64,000 nt of DNA from Nonomuraea sp. SYSU D8015 (GTDB lineage Bacteria; Actinomycetota; Actinomycetes; Streptosporangiales; Streptosporangiaceae). The notes beneath the pieces are model-generated. The model saw only the letters and a list, made by a program, of their open reading frames with translations, was not told the origin of the DNA and ran no database searches. This document shows positions 51,623-61,750 of this stretch, one piece after another. Made by a program: the position numbers and the translations under genes. The DNA is taken from contig NZ_VJYI01000005.1 of NCBI RefSeq assembly GCF_008065375.1, forward strand, positions 124,001-188,000, read 5' to 3'. The number at the start of each line of letters is the position of its first letter. The first letter of the stretch is position 1.

Positions 51623-52837
51623 ATGCCCAAGATCAAGGTGGAGGGTCCGGTCGTCGAGCTTGACGGCGACGAGATGACCCGGATCATCTGGCAGTTCATC
51701 AAGGACCAGCTGATCCTTCCCTACCTCGACGTCGATCTGAAGTACTACGACCTCGGCATCGAGCACCGCGACGCCACGGACGACCAGGTCACCATCGACG
51801 CCGCCAACGCCATCAAGAAGTACGGCGTCGGTGTGAAATGCGCCACCATCACCCCCGACGAGGCGCGGGTCGAGGAGTTCGGTCTGAAGAAGATGTGGAA
51901 GTCCCCCAACGGGACGATCCGTAACATCCTTGGCGGTGTCATCTTCCGCGAGCCGATCATCATGTCGAACGTGCCGCGGCTCGTCCCCGGCTGGACCAAG
52001 CCGATCGTCGTCGGCCGTCACGCCTTCGGCGACCAGTACCGCGCCACCGACCTGAAGGTCCCCGGCGAGGGCACGCTGACCCTGACGTTCACCCCCAAGG
52101 ACGGCTCCGAGCCGATCGAGCTGGACGTCTACGACTTCCCCGGCAGCGGCGTCGCCCTGGCGATGTACAACCTGGACGAGTCGATCCGCGACTTCGCCCG
52201 CGCCTCCATGCGCTACGGCCTGGCCCGCAACTACCCGGTCTACCTGTCGACGAAGAACACCATCCTCAAGGCGTACGACGGCCGCTTCAAGGACATCTTC
52301 GCCGAGGTCTACGAGACCGAGTTCAAGGCCGACTTCGAGAAGGCCGGCCTCACCTACGAGCACCGCCTCATCGACGACATGGTCGCCGCGGCGCTCAAGT
52401 GGGAGGGCGGCTACGTCTGGGCGTGCAAGAACTACGACGGCGACGTGCAGTCCGACACGGTCGCGCAGGGCTTCGGCTCCCTCGGCCTGATGACCTCGGT
52501 GCTGATGACCCCCGACGGCAAGACAGTCGAGGCCGAGGCCGCGCACGGCACGGTGACCCGCCACTACCGCCAGCACCAGCAGGGCAACCCCACCTCCACC
52601 AACCCGATCGCCTCGATCTTCGCGTGGACGCGTGGCCTGGCCCACCGCGGCAAGCTCGACAACACCCCCGCCGTGACCGAGTTCGCCAACACGCTGGAGC
52701 AGGTCTGCATCGAGACCGTCGAGGGCGGCCAGATGACCAAGGACCTCGCGCTCCTGGTCGGCGGCGACGCCAAGTGGCTCACCACCCAGGACTTCCTGGC
52801 CGCGCTGGACGAGAACCTCAAGAAGAAGATGGCCTGA
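51623..52837 (+). CDS. icd: NADP-dependent isocitrate dehydrogenase, dimeric eukaryote-like type
   Basis: A 404-residue homodimeric-type enzyme oxidising isocitrate to 2-oxoglutarate. KSPNGTIRNILGG binds isocitrate and contains the key Ser. The metal site includes LIDDMVAAALKWEGG. The NADP site has AHGTVTRHYRQHQ, where the His and Arg select NADP. The opening VELDGDEMTRIIW is typical. ATG 51623 has AGGGGA upstream. It is separated by 53 bp from the DUF3017 gene and ends with a strong terminator. Confidence 0.97.
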   Translation: MPKIKVEGPVVELDGDEMTRIIWQFIKDQLILPYLDVDLKYYDLGIEHRDATDDQVTIDAANAIKKYGVGVKCATITPDEARVEEFGLKKMWKSPNGTIRNILGGVIFREPIIMSNVPRLVPGWTKPIVVGRHAFGDQYRATDLKVPGEGTLTLTFTPKDGSEPIELDVYDFPGSGVALAMYNLDESIRDFARASMRYGLARNYPVYLSTKNTILKAYDGRFKDIFAEVYETEFKADFEKAGLTYEHRLIDDMVAAALKWEGGYVWACKNYDGDVQSDTVAQGFGSLGLMTSVLMTPDGKTVEAEAAHGTVTRHYRQHQQGNPTSTNPIASIFAWTRGLAHRGKLDNTPAVTEFANTLEQVCIETVEGGQMTKDLALLVGGDAKWLTTQDFLAALDENLKKKMA

Positions 52838-52850
52838 TCGTCCGCGCTCG

Positions 52851-52874
52851 AAGGGCCGCCTGCGGGCGGCCCTT
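52851..52874 (+). terminator. Terminator after icd
   Basis: A perfect 10-bp stem AAGGGCCGCC / GGCGGCCCTT with loop TGCG, followed by TCCC. It lies 14 bp after the icd stop. Confidence 0.85.
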
Positions 52875-52966
52875 TCCCATGTCTTGACGAGTTCGGCGGC
52901 GTGGCGCGGTTGATCGTCTGGGTAAGAGCCACCACATAACAGTCGTACGCGTCTCGGGGGGTTCGA

Positions 52967-53995
52967 ATGCGACTGCGTGTTCTCAGTGGGGTGGGGTTGC
53001 TCGCCGGCACGGCGATCCTGGCTGGGTGCGGCTCGCAGCCCGACACCGCCAAGAGGGCCGACGCCAAGCCCAACGCCGCCGCGAAGGCCAAAGAGACCAG
53101 GGCCGCCAAGGTGAAGGCGGCTGCCCAGGCCAAGGCCAACGAACTGGGGCAGATCCCGGTGCTCATGTACCACCGGATCATCCCCAAACCGGCGACGACG
53201 GACGACAGGACGCCCGCGCAGTTCCGCGCGGACCTGGCGCGGCTGATCAAGGAGGGCTACGTGCCGATCACGGCCGCCGAGATGGTGGCCGGCAAGATCG
53301 ACATCCCGGCCGGCAAGCATCCCGTGGTCCTGACATTTGACGATTCGTCCCCTTCCCAGCTCACGCTGAACCAGATGGGCGTCCCCCAGAAGGACACAGC
53401 CGTCGAGATCCTCAAGGACGTGGCCGCCAAGAACCCGGGCTTCCGCCCGGTCGCGACCTTCTACGTGACGCGTGACATGTTCGGCAAGAGCGCGCAGGAG
53501 GAGCAGGCCCAGGCGCTGGGTTGGCTGAGGGACAACGGCTTCGACATCGGCAACCACACCCGCGACCACTTCGACCTGCGTCCGCGCTCGCACAAGGAGG
53601 TCGAGGAGCAGATCGGCTCGATCGGCCGGCAGATCACCGCCCTGTCCACCGTCAAGCCGACCACCATCGCCCTGCCGTACGGCAACCAGCCCCGCAAGAA
53701 GGAGTGGGCCCTGCGCGGCAGGAACTACAACCACCAGGGCGCGTTCCTCGCCGGCTACACGCCCGCCGCGTCGCCGTTCAGCAAGGCGTTCGACCCGGCC
53801 GGCATCCCGCGGATCAAGGTCATGGAGAAGAAGGGCGACTGCGCCCAGTTCTGCTCGCACGCCTGGCTCGACTGGCTCAAGAGCAACCCGGACATGCGCT
53901 ACACGTCCGACGGGGACCCGCGCACGGTGGCGTACCCGAAGTTCAAGGCCCCCTACCTGCGCAAGTCCTTCGCCGCCTGGAGCCTGCCCTACTGA
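52967..53995 (+). CDS. Lipoprotein polysaccharide deacetylase (NodB/CE4)
   Basis: A 342-residue lipoprotein. The signal ends with lipobox LAGC (Cys21), then an Ala/Lys-rich linker of about 35 residues. The CE4 domain has the metal Asp pair in LTFDDSS, the HxxxH in GNHTRDHFDL and a later ALPYG motif. It should deacetylate a GlcNAc-containing wall polymer or exopolysaccharide outside the membrane. ATG 52967. The C-terminus overlaps the convergent beta-propeller gene by 7 bp. Confidence 0.88.
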   Translation: MRLRVLSGVGLLAGTAILAGCGSQPDTAKRADAKPNAAAKAKETRAAKVKAAAQAKANELGQIPVLMYHRIIPKPATTDDRTPAQFRADLARLIKEGYVPITAAEMVAGKIDIPAGKHPVVLTFDDSSPSQLTLNQMGVPQKDTAVEILKDVAAKNPGFRPVATFYVTRDMFGKSAQEEQAQALGWLRDNGFDIGNHTRDHFDLRPRSHKEVEEQIGSIGRQITALSTVKPTTIALPYGNQPRKKEWALRGRNYNHQGAFLAGYTPAASPFSKAFDPAGIPRIKVMEKKGDCAQFCSHAWLDWLKSNPDMRYTSDGDPRTVAYPKFKAPYLRKSFAAWSLPY

Positions 53996-55059
53996 CGCAC
54001 GCTCCCCACGACCACTCCGAGATCGGCAGGCTGCAGGATCAGGTCCGCCACGTGGCCCATGTCGATGCCGAGCGGCCGCATGCCGCCCGTGCCGAGATCC
54101 AGGACATGGTGGGCGATCTCGTTGTACGGGCCGCGGCTCTTGACGACGAGGGCGCCCTCGCCGTCCCAGCGCAGGATCTCTCTGATCCGCCAACCGGTCG
54201 GCGTCCGCGGGGCGACCGCGCGGACCGGCTTGCCCGATGACGTGTCGGTGAGGGCGACGCCGAGGTCGGCGATGCCGTCCGGGGCGATCTCGCGGACGAG
54301 CGAGGCGAGCGTGCGCCCCGAAGGGGATGTGACGGTGCCGTCCGCGAGATTGCCGGGGAGCGTGTACGTCCTGACAGCCTTGCCCTGGGGCGAGTACACG
54401 GTGAACGTCGCCGACGTGGCGTGCCCCGGCAGGTCGTCCGTGGGCTTGCGCGTCATGACGGCGAGACCGGCGTTCGTCCAGCCAACCACCCGATCGACGC
54501 GGGGCAGGCGGTGGACGGCGCCGCGTTCGATGTCCACGACCATCGGGTTCTCCAGCACGACGTCGTCGTTCTCGTCCAGGCGGTCGAGCTGGATGAGCAG
54601 GTGACGGCCGTCGAGGGAGAACCGCGGCGGCTGGGCGCCGAAGATCTCGGTGACTGACCCGCCCTTCTGCCGCACCGGGAGAGGCTTGGTCTTGCCCGTA
54701 CGCAGGTCGGTCACCACGTACCTCTCGTCCTTGCCGCGCAGGAAGGCCGCGCGGGTGCCGTCCTGGCTGAGCGCGAGGGATCCTGCGGCGTCGGCGCCGG
54801 GCAGCCAGCCGTGCTCACCGCTCGCGGTGACCAGGTTCCAGTTCGCGCACGGGCCGGACCCGTCCTGGCAGGCGGGCACGTACGCGTAACGGACCGGGGA
54901 GGCGTACTTCGCGAGCTTCTGGGGGACGGGAGCGCTCGCCGCGGGGCTGGAAGAGGGCCGGAGGAACCGGATGGGCCGTTCGCCAGGGCCGATCGCCCAC
55001 GCGGCGGCCACGGCCAAGGCGGCCGCACCGAGAGCCGGCCGCCAAGGAAGCCGCCTCAT
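53989..55059 (-). CDS. Membrane-anchored beta-propeller-like protein
   Basis: A 356-residue protein. An N-terminal helix (AALGAAALAVAAAWAIG) likely anchors it outside. The rest consists of blade-like repeats, for instance LALSQDGTRAAFLRGKDERYVV, PRFSLDGRHLLIQLDRL and VTSPSGRTLASLVREI, like TolB/WD40 propellers. It starts at ATG 55059 overlapping the upstream stop (ATGA), so it is co-translated with the larger membrane propeller. No catalytic motif; possibly a binding or sensing scaffold. Confidence 0.75.
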   Translation of the reverse strand: MRRLPWRPALGAAALAVAAAWAIGPGERPIRFLRPSSSPAASAPVPQKLAKYASPVRYAYVPACQDGSGPCANWNLVTASGEHGWLPGADAAGSLALSQDGTRAAFLRGKDERYVVTDLRTGKTKPLPVRQKGGSVTEIFGAQPPRFSLDGRHLLIQLDRLDENDDVVLENPMVVDIERGAVHRLPRVDRVVGWTNAGLAVMTRKPTDDLPGHATSATFTVYSPQGKAVRTYTLPGNLADGTVTSPSGRTLASLVREIAPDGIADLGVALTDTSSGKPVRAVAPRTPTGWRIREILRWDGEGALVVKSRGPYNEIAHHVLDLGTGGMRPLGIDMGHVADLILQPADLGVVVGSVRQ

Positions 55060-56738
55060 CGAAGTCTCCCGAACACCATGCTCTCCGGCTTGTCCGGTAT
55101 GCCCTTCACCTGCTGTGACTTGCCCGTACGCAGGTCGACCAGGTGATAGGCGTCATCCTCGTCCTCCTTGGGATCGATCCTGACCAGGAGCCGCCCGTCG
55201 TCCGCCCAGCTCAGCGCCTCCGGAGAGCCGTAGCGCGCGGGGAGGCGGAGCTTCGTCCGCTCGCCGACCTTCCCGGTGCTGGGATCCATGGTCAGCACCT
55301 CGTCGTCGGTGACCACGGCCAAGCCGCGGCCATCGGGAGTCAGCAGGACCTCCAGCGTGGGATCGAACGGCGCCCGTGTCCGCACGGCCCCCTGGAGGTC
55401 GAGAGTGAGCAACTCGACGTCGGGGGCACCGGGCAGCGCCTGGCGGCCGGTGGTGGCCACCACCCTGCCGGGCCCGAAGCCGAGCACGCTCCCGACGCCG
55501 GGCAGGCTGAAGCGGGTCCAGGCGGCGGTGTCGATCACCTCGGCGCCGATGCTCACGTAGCGGCCGTCGTGTGACATGGTCACATCGGGGAAGGCCGCGC
55601 CGGACAGAGGGCCGGTGAGCTGCCGCGGGGCGCCGGACTGGGAGAAGTCGCGCAGGAACAGGCCGCGGGTCTCCTCGTCCAGATAGAGGACGCGCCGGCC
55701 GTCGCCGCTGAGTGCGAAGGGCGCCCGCCGGTGGTCGCCGGGAAGGCGCACGGCGGCTCCTTCCACGGTGAAGCGGCTGCCCAGCGCCAGCAGCACCCAC
55801 GTGTGGGACTGTGGGTCAACCCACGCGTAGGGGAAGGACTGGGCGTCGTGACCGGTGACCACGTGTGGGGCGGCGTGCCGGGTGACGGCGGGTTTCGACA
55901 CCTCGGCGGTCGCGCCCACGTACAGGGCAGTGGCGGCCAGCGTCAGACCGACGACGGCCGGCGTCCAGGCCTGCCTTCTTTCGGACGTGCGCACCTGCCA
56001 GGAGTCGGCGCTCTTGATCCACGCCACGGTCGGCAGGCCGACGAGGAGCAGTAGGCCGACCGCGGTCACGTTGTCGGGGAGCTCGTCGGGGAGGACACTC
56101 GTCGCGGTCCACAGGGCCACGGTCGTGCCCGCGGCCGTGATTGAGCGCGCGGACCTGGATCGCGTGGCCAGTTCCGCGCCGACCAGGTCGGCGGGCCCGG
56201 CGGGCAGCGCCCGCCGGTGCAGCTCGCTCACCATGAGCTGGACTACCACCACCACCGCGAGTGCGGCCACGGCGCCGAGGCGCTGCGCGATCCCGACCTC
56301 GTGCGAATAGGAGCGCACTACGGTGCCGGCGGCCAATCCGCACGAGATGGCTGCGGAGATCGTCCACGTCGCGGTGAGCGTCGGCGGAACCAGTCGCATG
56401 CCCAGCGGACGCCGCACCCGGCCTGCCGCACGGCCGAATGCGATTTCCCCGGCTATTACTCCGAGGAGCCATCCGGTCACCGGGAAATATGGGCTCAGAC
56501 TAAAAGAGTCCGACGTCATGGTGAGCGGCAGGGCGGTCATTCCCGCGGCCGTGCCCATCCAGCGCGAACGCCGGGTGACCTGGAGATATCGCAGAATGTG
56601 ATAGCCGTTGAACGCCGTGACGTCCACCATTTGACGGCGGGCGAACCGCTCGGCGTCCAGGCGGTGCATCGGTGAGTTCGCCGATGCGCCGACGACTGGT
56701 ACGACGATCGATGCGAGAACCGCCAGCCCGATTAACAA
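55056..56738 (-). CDS. Multi-pass membrane protein with C-terminal beta-propeller
   Basis: About 560 residues. The N-terminal half has about six to eight transmembrane helices (for example LLIGLAVLASIVVPVVG, LVGLPTVAW and VVGLTLAATALYVGA). From about residue 300 a propeller follows: FALSGDGRRVLYLDE, VTMSHDGRYVSIGAEV, VLLTPDGRGLAVVTDD and LSWADDGRLLVRID. The partner at 53989-55059 has the same blade type. A TTG start at 56738 is assigned weakly; the open frame continues upstream without a better start. Function unknown; probably a membrane sensor or assembly factor. Confidence 0.7.
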   Translation of the reverse strand: MLIGLAVLASIVVPVVGASANSPMHRLDAERFARRQMVDVTAFNGYHILRYLQVTRRSRWMGTAAGMTALPLTMTSDSFSLSPYFPVTGWLLGVIAGEIAFGRAAGRVRRPLGMRLVPPTLTATWTISAAISCGLAAGTVVRSYSHEVGIAQRLGAVAALAVVVVVQLMVSELHRRALPAGPADLVGAELATRSRSARSITAAGTTVALWTATSVLPDELPDNVTAVGLLLLVGLPTVAWIKSADSWQVRTSERRQAWTPAVVGLTLAATALYVGATAEVSKPAVTRHAAPHVVTGHDAQSFPYAWVDPQSHTWVLLALGSRFTVEGAAVRLPGDHRRAPFALSGDGRRVLYLDEETRGLFLRDFSQSGAPRQLTGPLSGAAFPDVTMSHDGRYVSIGAEVIDTAAWTRFSLPGVGSVLGFGPGRVVATTGRQALPGAPDVELLTLDLQGAVRTRAPFDPTLEVLLTPDGRGLAVVTDDEVLTMDPSTGKVGERTKLRLPARYGSPEALSWADDGRLLVRIDPKEDEDDAYHLVDLRTGKSQQVKGIPDKPESMVFGRLR

Positions 56739-56805
56739 CAGGAATCGTCTTTCGCCACGCCCGGAAAAGTAGCAGAATGCCGAATCGCCAAACAGAGGGG
56801 CTGGA

Positions 56806-57327
56806 GTGATTTCCGAAGAAATCTGGGTGCGGCTCGATCCCGGAGCGGGAATGGTGCGGGCGATCGGCTACCGGCGCTGGTCGCTGGCCGGAGTGGCGGC
56901 GATGCTCGTCGCGGCCGCCTGGGTGAGCGGTGCGATCAGCCCTCACCTGACCTCCCGATATGCCGGCGTTGCCCATGTCTACGTTGACAACGACGACATA
57001 GGCCGGCCGAACGGCACCGAGGTCGCCATCCACCAGACCTTCGACAACGATGGCTGGCTGCCCGTCACCATCACCGGAGTCGGCGTGCCGGCCGGCGACG
57101 ATTACACGCTGAGAACCGTGAGAGCCGAAGGTGGCGGCTTCCCCCGGACCATCCCGCCCGGCGGATCCGTGAGGCTCGCACTCATCCTGTCCGTCGCGGA
57201 CTGCGCGGTCGTCAAGGACACGATCGTCCCCGTCGTGTTCGAGGTGGACCGCTGGTGGGGGCGTGCCACCGCCGAAGTGGCGGAGGAGGACGAAACCGAG
57301 CCGCCCTGGATGCCGTCGTGCGAGTGA
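56806..57327 (+). CDS. Single-pass membrane protein of unknown function
   Basis: A 173-residue protein. A short cytoplasmic N-terminus is followed by one helix (WSLAGVAAMLVAAAWVSG) and an extracytoplasmic beta-rich domain that may be Ig-like (FDNDGWLPVTITGVGVPAG, IPPGGSVRLALILSV). The end is acidic with the last residues PSCE. GTG 56806 has GAGGGG 5-6 bases upstream. It is divergent from the membrane propeller gene and may belong to the same system. Confidence 0.65.
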   Translation: MISEEIWVRLDPGAGMVRAIGYRRWSLAGVAAMLVAAAWVSGAISPHLTSRYAGVAHVYVDNDDIGRPNGTEVAIHQTFDNDGWLPVTITGVGVPAGDDYTLRTVRAEGGGFPRTIPPGGSVRLALILSVADCAVVKDTIVPVVFEVDRWWGRATAEVAEEDETEPPWMPSCE

Positions 57328-57332
57328 CGCCC

Positions 57333-58460
57333 TCAGGGCTTCACGGCGAAGGTGATGCCCGCCCGCCGCAGCCGGTCGATGAGCGGCCGGCCCATGGCCG
57401 AGGCCGGTGTGAGCTGGCCCGCGCGGTCGGGGACCTCGTCGAAGGCCAGGCACAGGGCTGACTCGCCGAGCATCTTGGCGGTCTCGTCGTACCCCGGGTC
57501 GCCGCCCCCCACCTCGGTGACCACCCGCTCGCCGCCGCCTTCGCCGAGGAACGTGATCTTGAACCAGCTCCTCGCGCGCCGCTCGGGTGACGGGCCCTCG
57601 CCAGGCCGCAGGCGGCTCTGGAGCCAGTCGCGGGCCGGCGGGATCATCGCGAGCGTCGCGAACGCGCCCGCGCCCGCCGCCGTCCTCAGCGCCTGCGGAA
57701 GCGTTCTCACGGCGTAGTGCTGGCGGTAGGTGAAGTCGGGGCCGTAGCGGTCGAGCAGGCGGGCGGAGTAGCCGACGATCTTCGGGTCGAGGGTGGGCAT
57801 CGGCAGTGCCCACCCGCCCACATACCGCAGGCCGCCCGGCGCCGAGCTCACCTTGCGGCCCTTCGGCCCCGGCTCGGCGGCACGGCGCCGCGAGGCCGCC
57901 TCGGCCGCCTGGCGGGCCCGGCCGGCGATCGTCAGCGCGGTGGCCAGCGTGCCGCCGGACGGACGCATGCTGGTCCGCAGGAAGCCGCTGACCGTGAGCG
58001 GGACGCCTTCGGGGAGGCGGGTGACGATGTCGAGCACGCCGAGGTCGTACGGGATGGAGTCGAAGCCGCAGGCGTGCACGATCTTGGCGCCGTTCGCCGC
58101 GGCCAGGTCGTGGTAGCGGACGTACATCCGGTCCACGAACTCGGGCTCGCCCGTCAGGTCCACGTAGTGGGTGCCGGCCTCGGCGCACGCGGCGACGAGC
58201 GGCTCGCCGTACCTCACGTACGGGCCGACCGTCGTGGCGAGGACGCGGGTCCGGCGGGCGAGCTCGGCCAGCGAGGCCGGGTCGGTCGCGTCGGCGATGA
58301 GGATCGGCACGTCGAGCCCGAGCCGCCCCAGCTTGGCCCGGTCGCGCCCGGCCAGCGCCCACCGGGTGCCGGGAGCGGCGGCCCGCGCGAGGTAGGCGGC
58401 CGTGAGCGCGCCGGTGAATCCGCTCGCGCCGAAAAGTACGATGTCGTAGGGGCGGTCCAT
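57333..58460 (-). CDS. Saccharopine dehydrogenase-like NAD(P)-binding protein
   Basis: A 375-residue protein with an N-terminal Rossmann domain (DIVLFGASGFTGALTAAYLA). It continues IADATDPASLAELARRT, GPYVRYGEPLVAACAEAGTHYVDL and HACGFDSIPYDLG. These mark the saccharopine-dehydrogenase/trans-acting enoyl-reductase family; Mycobacterium homologues act in lipid synthesis. Not a lysine-pathway enzyme by context. ATG 58460. It is divergent from the receptor kinase, with a palindrome between them. Confidence 0.87.
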   Translation of the reverse strand: MDRPYDIVLFGASGFTGALTAAYLARAAAPGTRWALAGRDRAKLGRLGLDVPILIADATDPASLAELARRTRVLATTVGPYVRYGEPLVAACAEAGTHYVDLTGEPEFVDRMYVRYHDLAAANGAKIVHACGFDSIPYDLGVLDIVTRLPEGVPLTVSGFLRTSMRPSGGTLATALTIAGRARQAAEAASRRRAAEPGPKGRKVSSAPGGLRYVGGWALPMPTLDPKIVGYSARLLDRYGPDFTYRQHYAVRTLPQALRTAAGAGAFATLAMIPPARDWLQSRLRPGEGPSPERRARSWFKITFLGEGGGERVVTEVGGGDPGYDETAKMLGESALCLAFDEVPDRAGQLTPASAMGRPLIDRLRRAGITFAVKP

Positions 58461-58559
58461 GATTCCCGAGCCTCCCCTGTGATCGCCCGCTGGTGCAAGG
58501 GCCCCTCGAGACCCGGAGATTGCCGGTTTCCTGGGCAATGAGCGGGCTATGACGGAAAA

Positions 58560-58571
58560 CGTGACGTCACG
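58560..58571. promoter_or_regulatory. 12-bp perfect palindrome between divergent genes
   Basis: CGTGACGTCACG lies 100 bp upstream of the dehydrogenase start and 82 bp upstream of the kinase start. A perfect 12-bp palindrome is a likely dimeric regulator site. No matching regulator can be named. Confidence 0.45.
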
Positions 58572-58653
58572 AACGGTTAACGGATCCCTGAGAAGTTGCT
58601 GAGCGTCGTAAAGTTTTCGTCGTTGGGATTCAGAAAAACGTGGGGAATGACGA

Positions 58654-60663
58654 ATGCCGCAGATCTCGCCGCTGATGGCCGGCGATCCCACCCAGCTGGG
58701 GTCATTCCGGCTGTCCGGACGGGTCGGGGAGGGCGGCCAGGGCATCGTCTACCTGGGCGTCAACGAGGCGGGCGAGCGGGCGGCGATCAAGCTCCTGCAT
58801 GTGAAATTCTCCGGCGACACCATCGCCAGGTCCCGTTTCGCCAGGGAGTTGAAGGCGGCCAAGCGGGTCGCCTCGTTCTGCACCGCCCGGGTGATGGAGG
58901 CCGACCTCGACGGCGACACGCCGTACATCGCCAGCGAATACATCGACGGCCGGTCGCTCAGGGAGATCGTCGAGACCGACGGGCCGCTCAGGGGCACGGC
59001 GCTCGACCGGCTCGCGATCGGCACCGCCACCGCGCTCACCGCCATCCACCACGCGCACATCGTGCACAGAGACTTCAAGCCCGACAACGTGCTGATCGCC
59101 GCCGACGGGCCGCGCGTGGTCGACTTCGGCATCGCCCGGATCATCGACTCGACCGGCACGATCACCAGCCGGGCCATCGGCACGCCCGCCTACATGGCGC
59201 CCGAGCAGATCGCCGGGGACGACATCGGCCCCTACACCGACGTGTTCTCGTGGGGGGCTACCATCGCCTTCGCGGCGACCGGGAAGGTGGCCTTCGAGGG
59301 CAAGTCCATCGCCACCGTGCTCAACCGGATCCTCAACCACGAGGTCGACGTCAGCGCGATGGAGGAGCCGCTGCGGAGCGTGGTGCGCGCCGCGCTGGCC
59401 AAGGCGGCCGCCGAGCGGCCCTCCGCCGACCAGATCCTGCTGCGGCTGCTCGGGCAGTCCACCGCGGTGGGGGCGTCCACGGCCGTGCTCACCCGGGGCG
59501 CGGAGGTGGCCAGTGACGACACCACGCCGTTCACCCGGGTGTCGGCCGGGTCGATCACCGACAAGGGCACCGGTTCTCTGGTGCCGTCCCAGCACGGCCC
59601 GCCGGCTCACGAGGGGTCCACCGGGTCCCACGAGCACCGGACCTCGGGGGTCCACGAGCACCGGACCACCGGGTCCCACGAGCACCAGGTCACGACCGGA
59701 CAGGGCGGCGTGAGCGTGATGCCCGCGGAGACCGCGCCGCCGGAGGGGGAGCGGGCGCCGTACCCGGTGGCCGAGCCGGCGCGGCCCGCCCGGCGCGGCC
59801 GCGTGAAACTGTGGGTCGCGTTCGGCGCCGTGCTCGTCCTGGTCGCCACCACGGCGATGGCGCTGGCCATGAACGGCTGGCCGCCGGCGTTCCTGGAGCG
59901 ACAGACGGACCCCGGCGAGGACCCCACGCGCCCGTTCGCCTCGGTGGCGGACAAGGTCGCCCAGACCGGGAAGATCGTGATCGGCGTCAGGGGCGACCTG
60001 CCCGGCGTCGCACTGCGGAACGGGGACGACTTCCAGGGCTTCGAGATCGAGCTCGCACAGCGCATCGCCGCGGGGCTGGGGGCCAAGGAGACGAAGTTCG
60101 TGGCGGTCAGCCGGGAGCAGCGGGTCACCGGGCTGGCCGAGGGCAGGCTCGACCTCGTGATCGCGACGTTCGGCACCGACAAGAGCCCGCTCCAGTTCGC
60201 GGGCCCCTACTACGTGGCCCACCGCGACGTCCTGGTGCGGTCGGGCGGCGGCATCGACTCGATCGAGGACCTCGAGGACAAGAACATCTGCGCTCCCAAC
60301 AGCCCGTCCGTCGGCGCGGTGCAGGACCGGGTGAAGGTCCGGCCGGTGATCGCCGGCCACCTCGCCCAGTGCATGGACATGCTCAGGAGCGGCAAGGTGG
60401 ACGCGATCCCGGGCGAGGACCTGATCCTCGCCGGCTTCGCCGACCGCGAGCCGCAGCGCTACAAGATCCTCGGCGCCAAGCTGAGCAACGAGCGGTACGC
60501 CGTCGCCATCAAGGAGGGCGACGCGCGGACCTGCCAGGCCGTCAACGGCATCGTCGCCAGCCTCTACAGCGACGGCACGCTCAAGCAGCTCTTAGCCAAG
60601 TATTTCGGCAAGGTCGAGTTCGATCCCGAGCTGGAGCCACCCGCGATGGAACCCTGCCGATGA
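58654..60663 (+). CDS. Receptor Ser/Thr kinase with extracellular amino-acid-binding domain
   Basis: A 669-residue protein. Residues 18-275 are a Hanks-type kinase: glycine loop VGEGGQG (24-30), Lys46, HRDFKPDN (138-145), DFG (157-159) and MAPEQ. A linker with three His-rich repeats (323-346) leads to a transmembrane helix (about 386-407). Residues 430-660 are a family 3 periplasmic binding domain: IVIGVRGDLPGVA, GFEIELAQRIAAGLG, LDLVIATFGTDKSP and FAGPYYVAHRDVLV. It would sense an amino acid or similar solute outside and signal inside. ATG 58654 has GGGGA 8 bases upstream. mdh begins 55 bp downstream. Confidence 0.92.
   Translation: MPQISPLMAGDPTQLGSFRLSGRVGEGGQGIVYLGVNEAGERAAIKLLHVKFSGDTIARSRFARELKAAKRVASFCTARVMEADLDGDTPYIASEYIDGRSLREIVETDGPLRGTALDRLAIGTATALTAIHHAHIVHRDFKPDNVLIAADGPRVVDFGIARIIDSTGTITSRAIGTPAYMAPEQIAGDDIGPYTDVFSWGATIAFAATGKVAFEGKSIATVLNRILNHEVDVSAMEEPLRSVVRAALAKAAAERPSADQILLRLLGQSTAVGASTAVLTRGAEVASDDTTPFTRVSAGSITDKGTGSLVPSQHGPPAHEGSTGSHEHRTSGVHEHRTTGSHEHQVTTGQGGVSVMPAETAPPEGERAPYPVAEPARPARRGRVKLWVAFGAVLVLVATTAMALAMNGWPPAFLERQTDPGEDPTRPFASVADKVAQTGKIVIGVRGDLPGVALRNGDDFQGFEIELAQRIAAGLGAKETKFVAVSREQRVTGLAEGRLDLVIATFGTDKSPLQFAGPYYVAHRDVLVRSGGGIDSIEDLEDKNICAPNSPSVGAVQDRVKVRPVIAGHLAQCMDMLRSGKVDAIPGEDLILAGFADREPQRYKILGAKLSNERYAVAIKEGDARTCQAVNGIVASLYSDGTLKQLLAKYFGKVEFDPELEPPAMEPCR
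59620..59691 (+). repeat. Three tandem 24-bp repeats encoding HEHR motifs
   Basis: Units 59620-59643, 59644-59667 and 59668-59691 encode TGSHEHRT, SGVHEHRT and TGSHEHQV, in the linker between kinase domain and membrane helix. The histidine clusters could bind metal. Confidence 0.85.
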
Positions 60664-60718
60664 CGAGCGGGTAACATCCCCAACGTCAATGATTCCTGCT
60701 GCGAGTTAGGGGAAGGCC

Positions 60719-61705
<987 letters not shown>

Positions 61706-61720
61706 CCAGCATCTGACCGG

Positions 61721-61747
61721 ACGCCCCCCGTGCCACGCGGGGGGCGT
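61721..61747 (+). terminator. Terminator after mdh
   Basis: A perfect 9-bp stem ACGCCCCCC / GGGGGGCGT with a 9-base loop, followed by TCGTC. It also falls just beyond the stop of the small - strand gene. Confidence 0.8.
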
Positions 61748-61750
61748 TCG

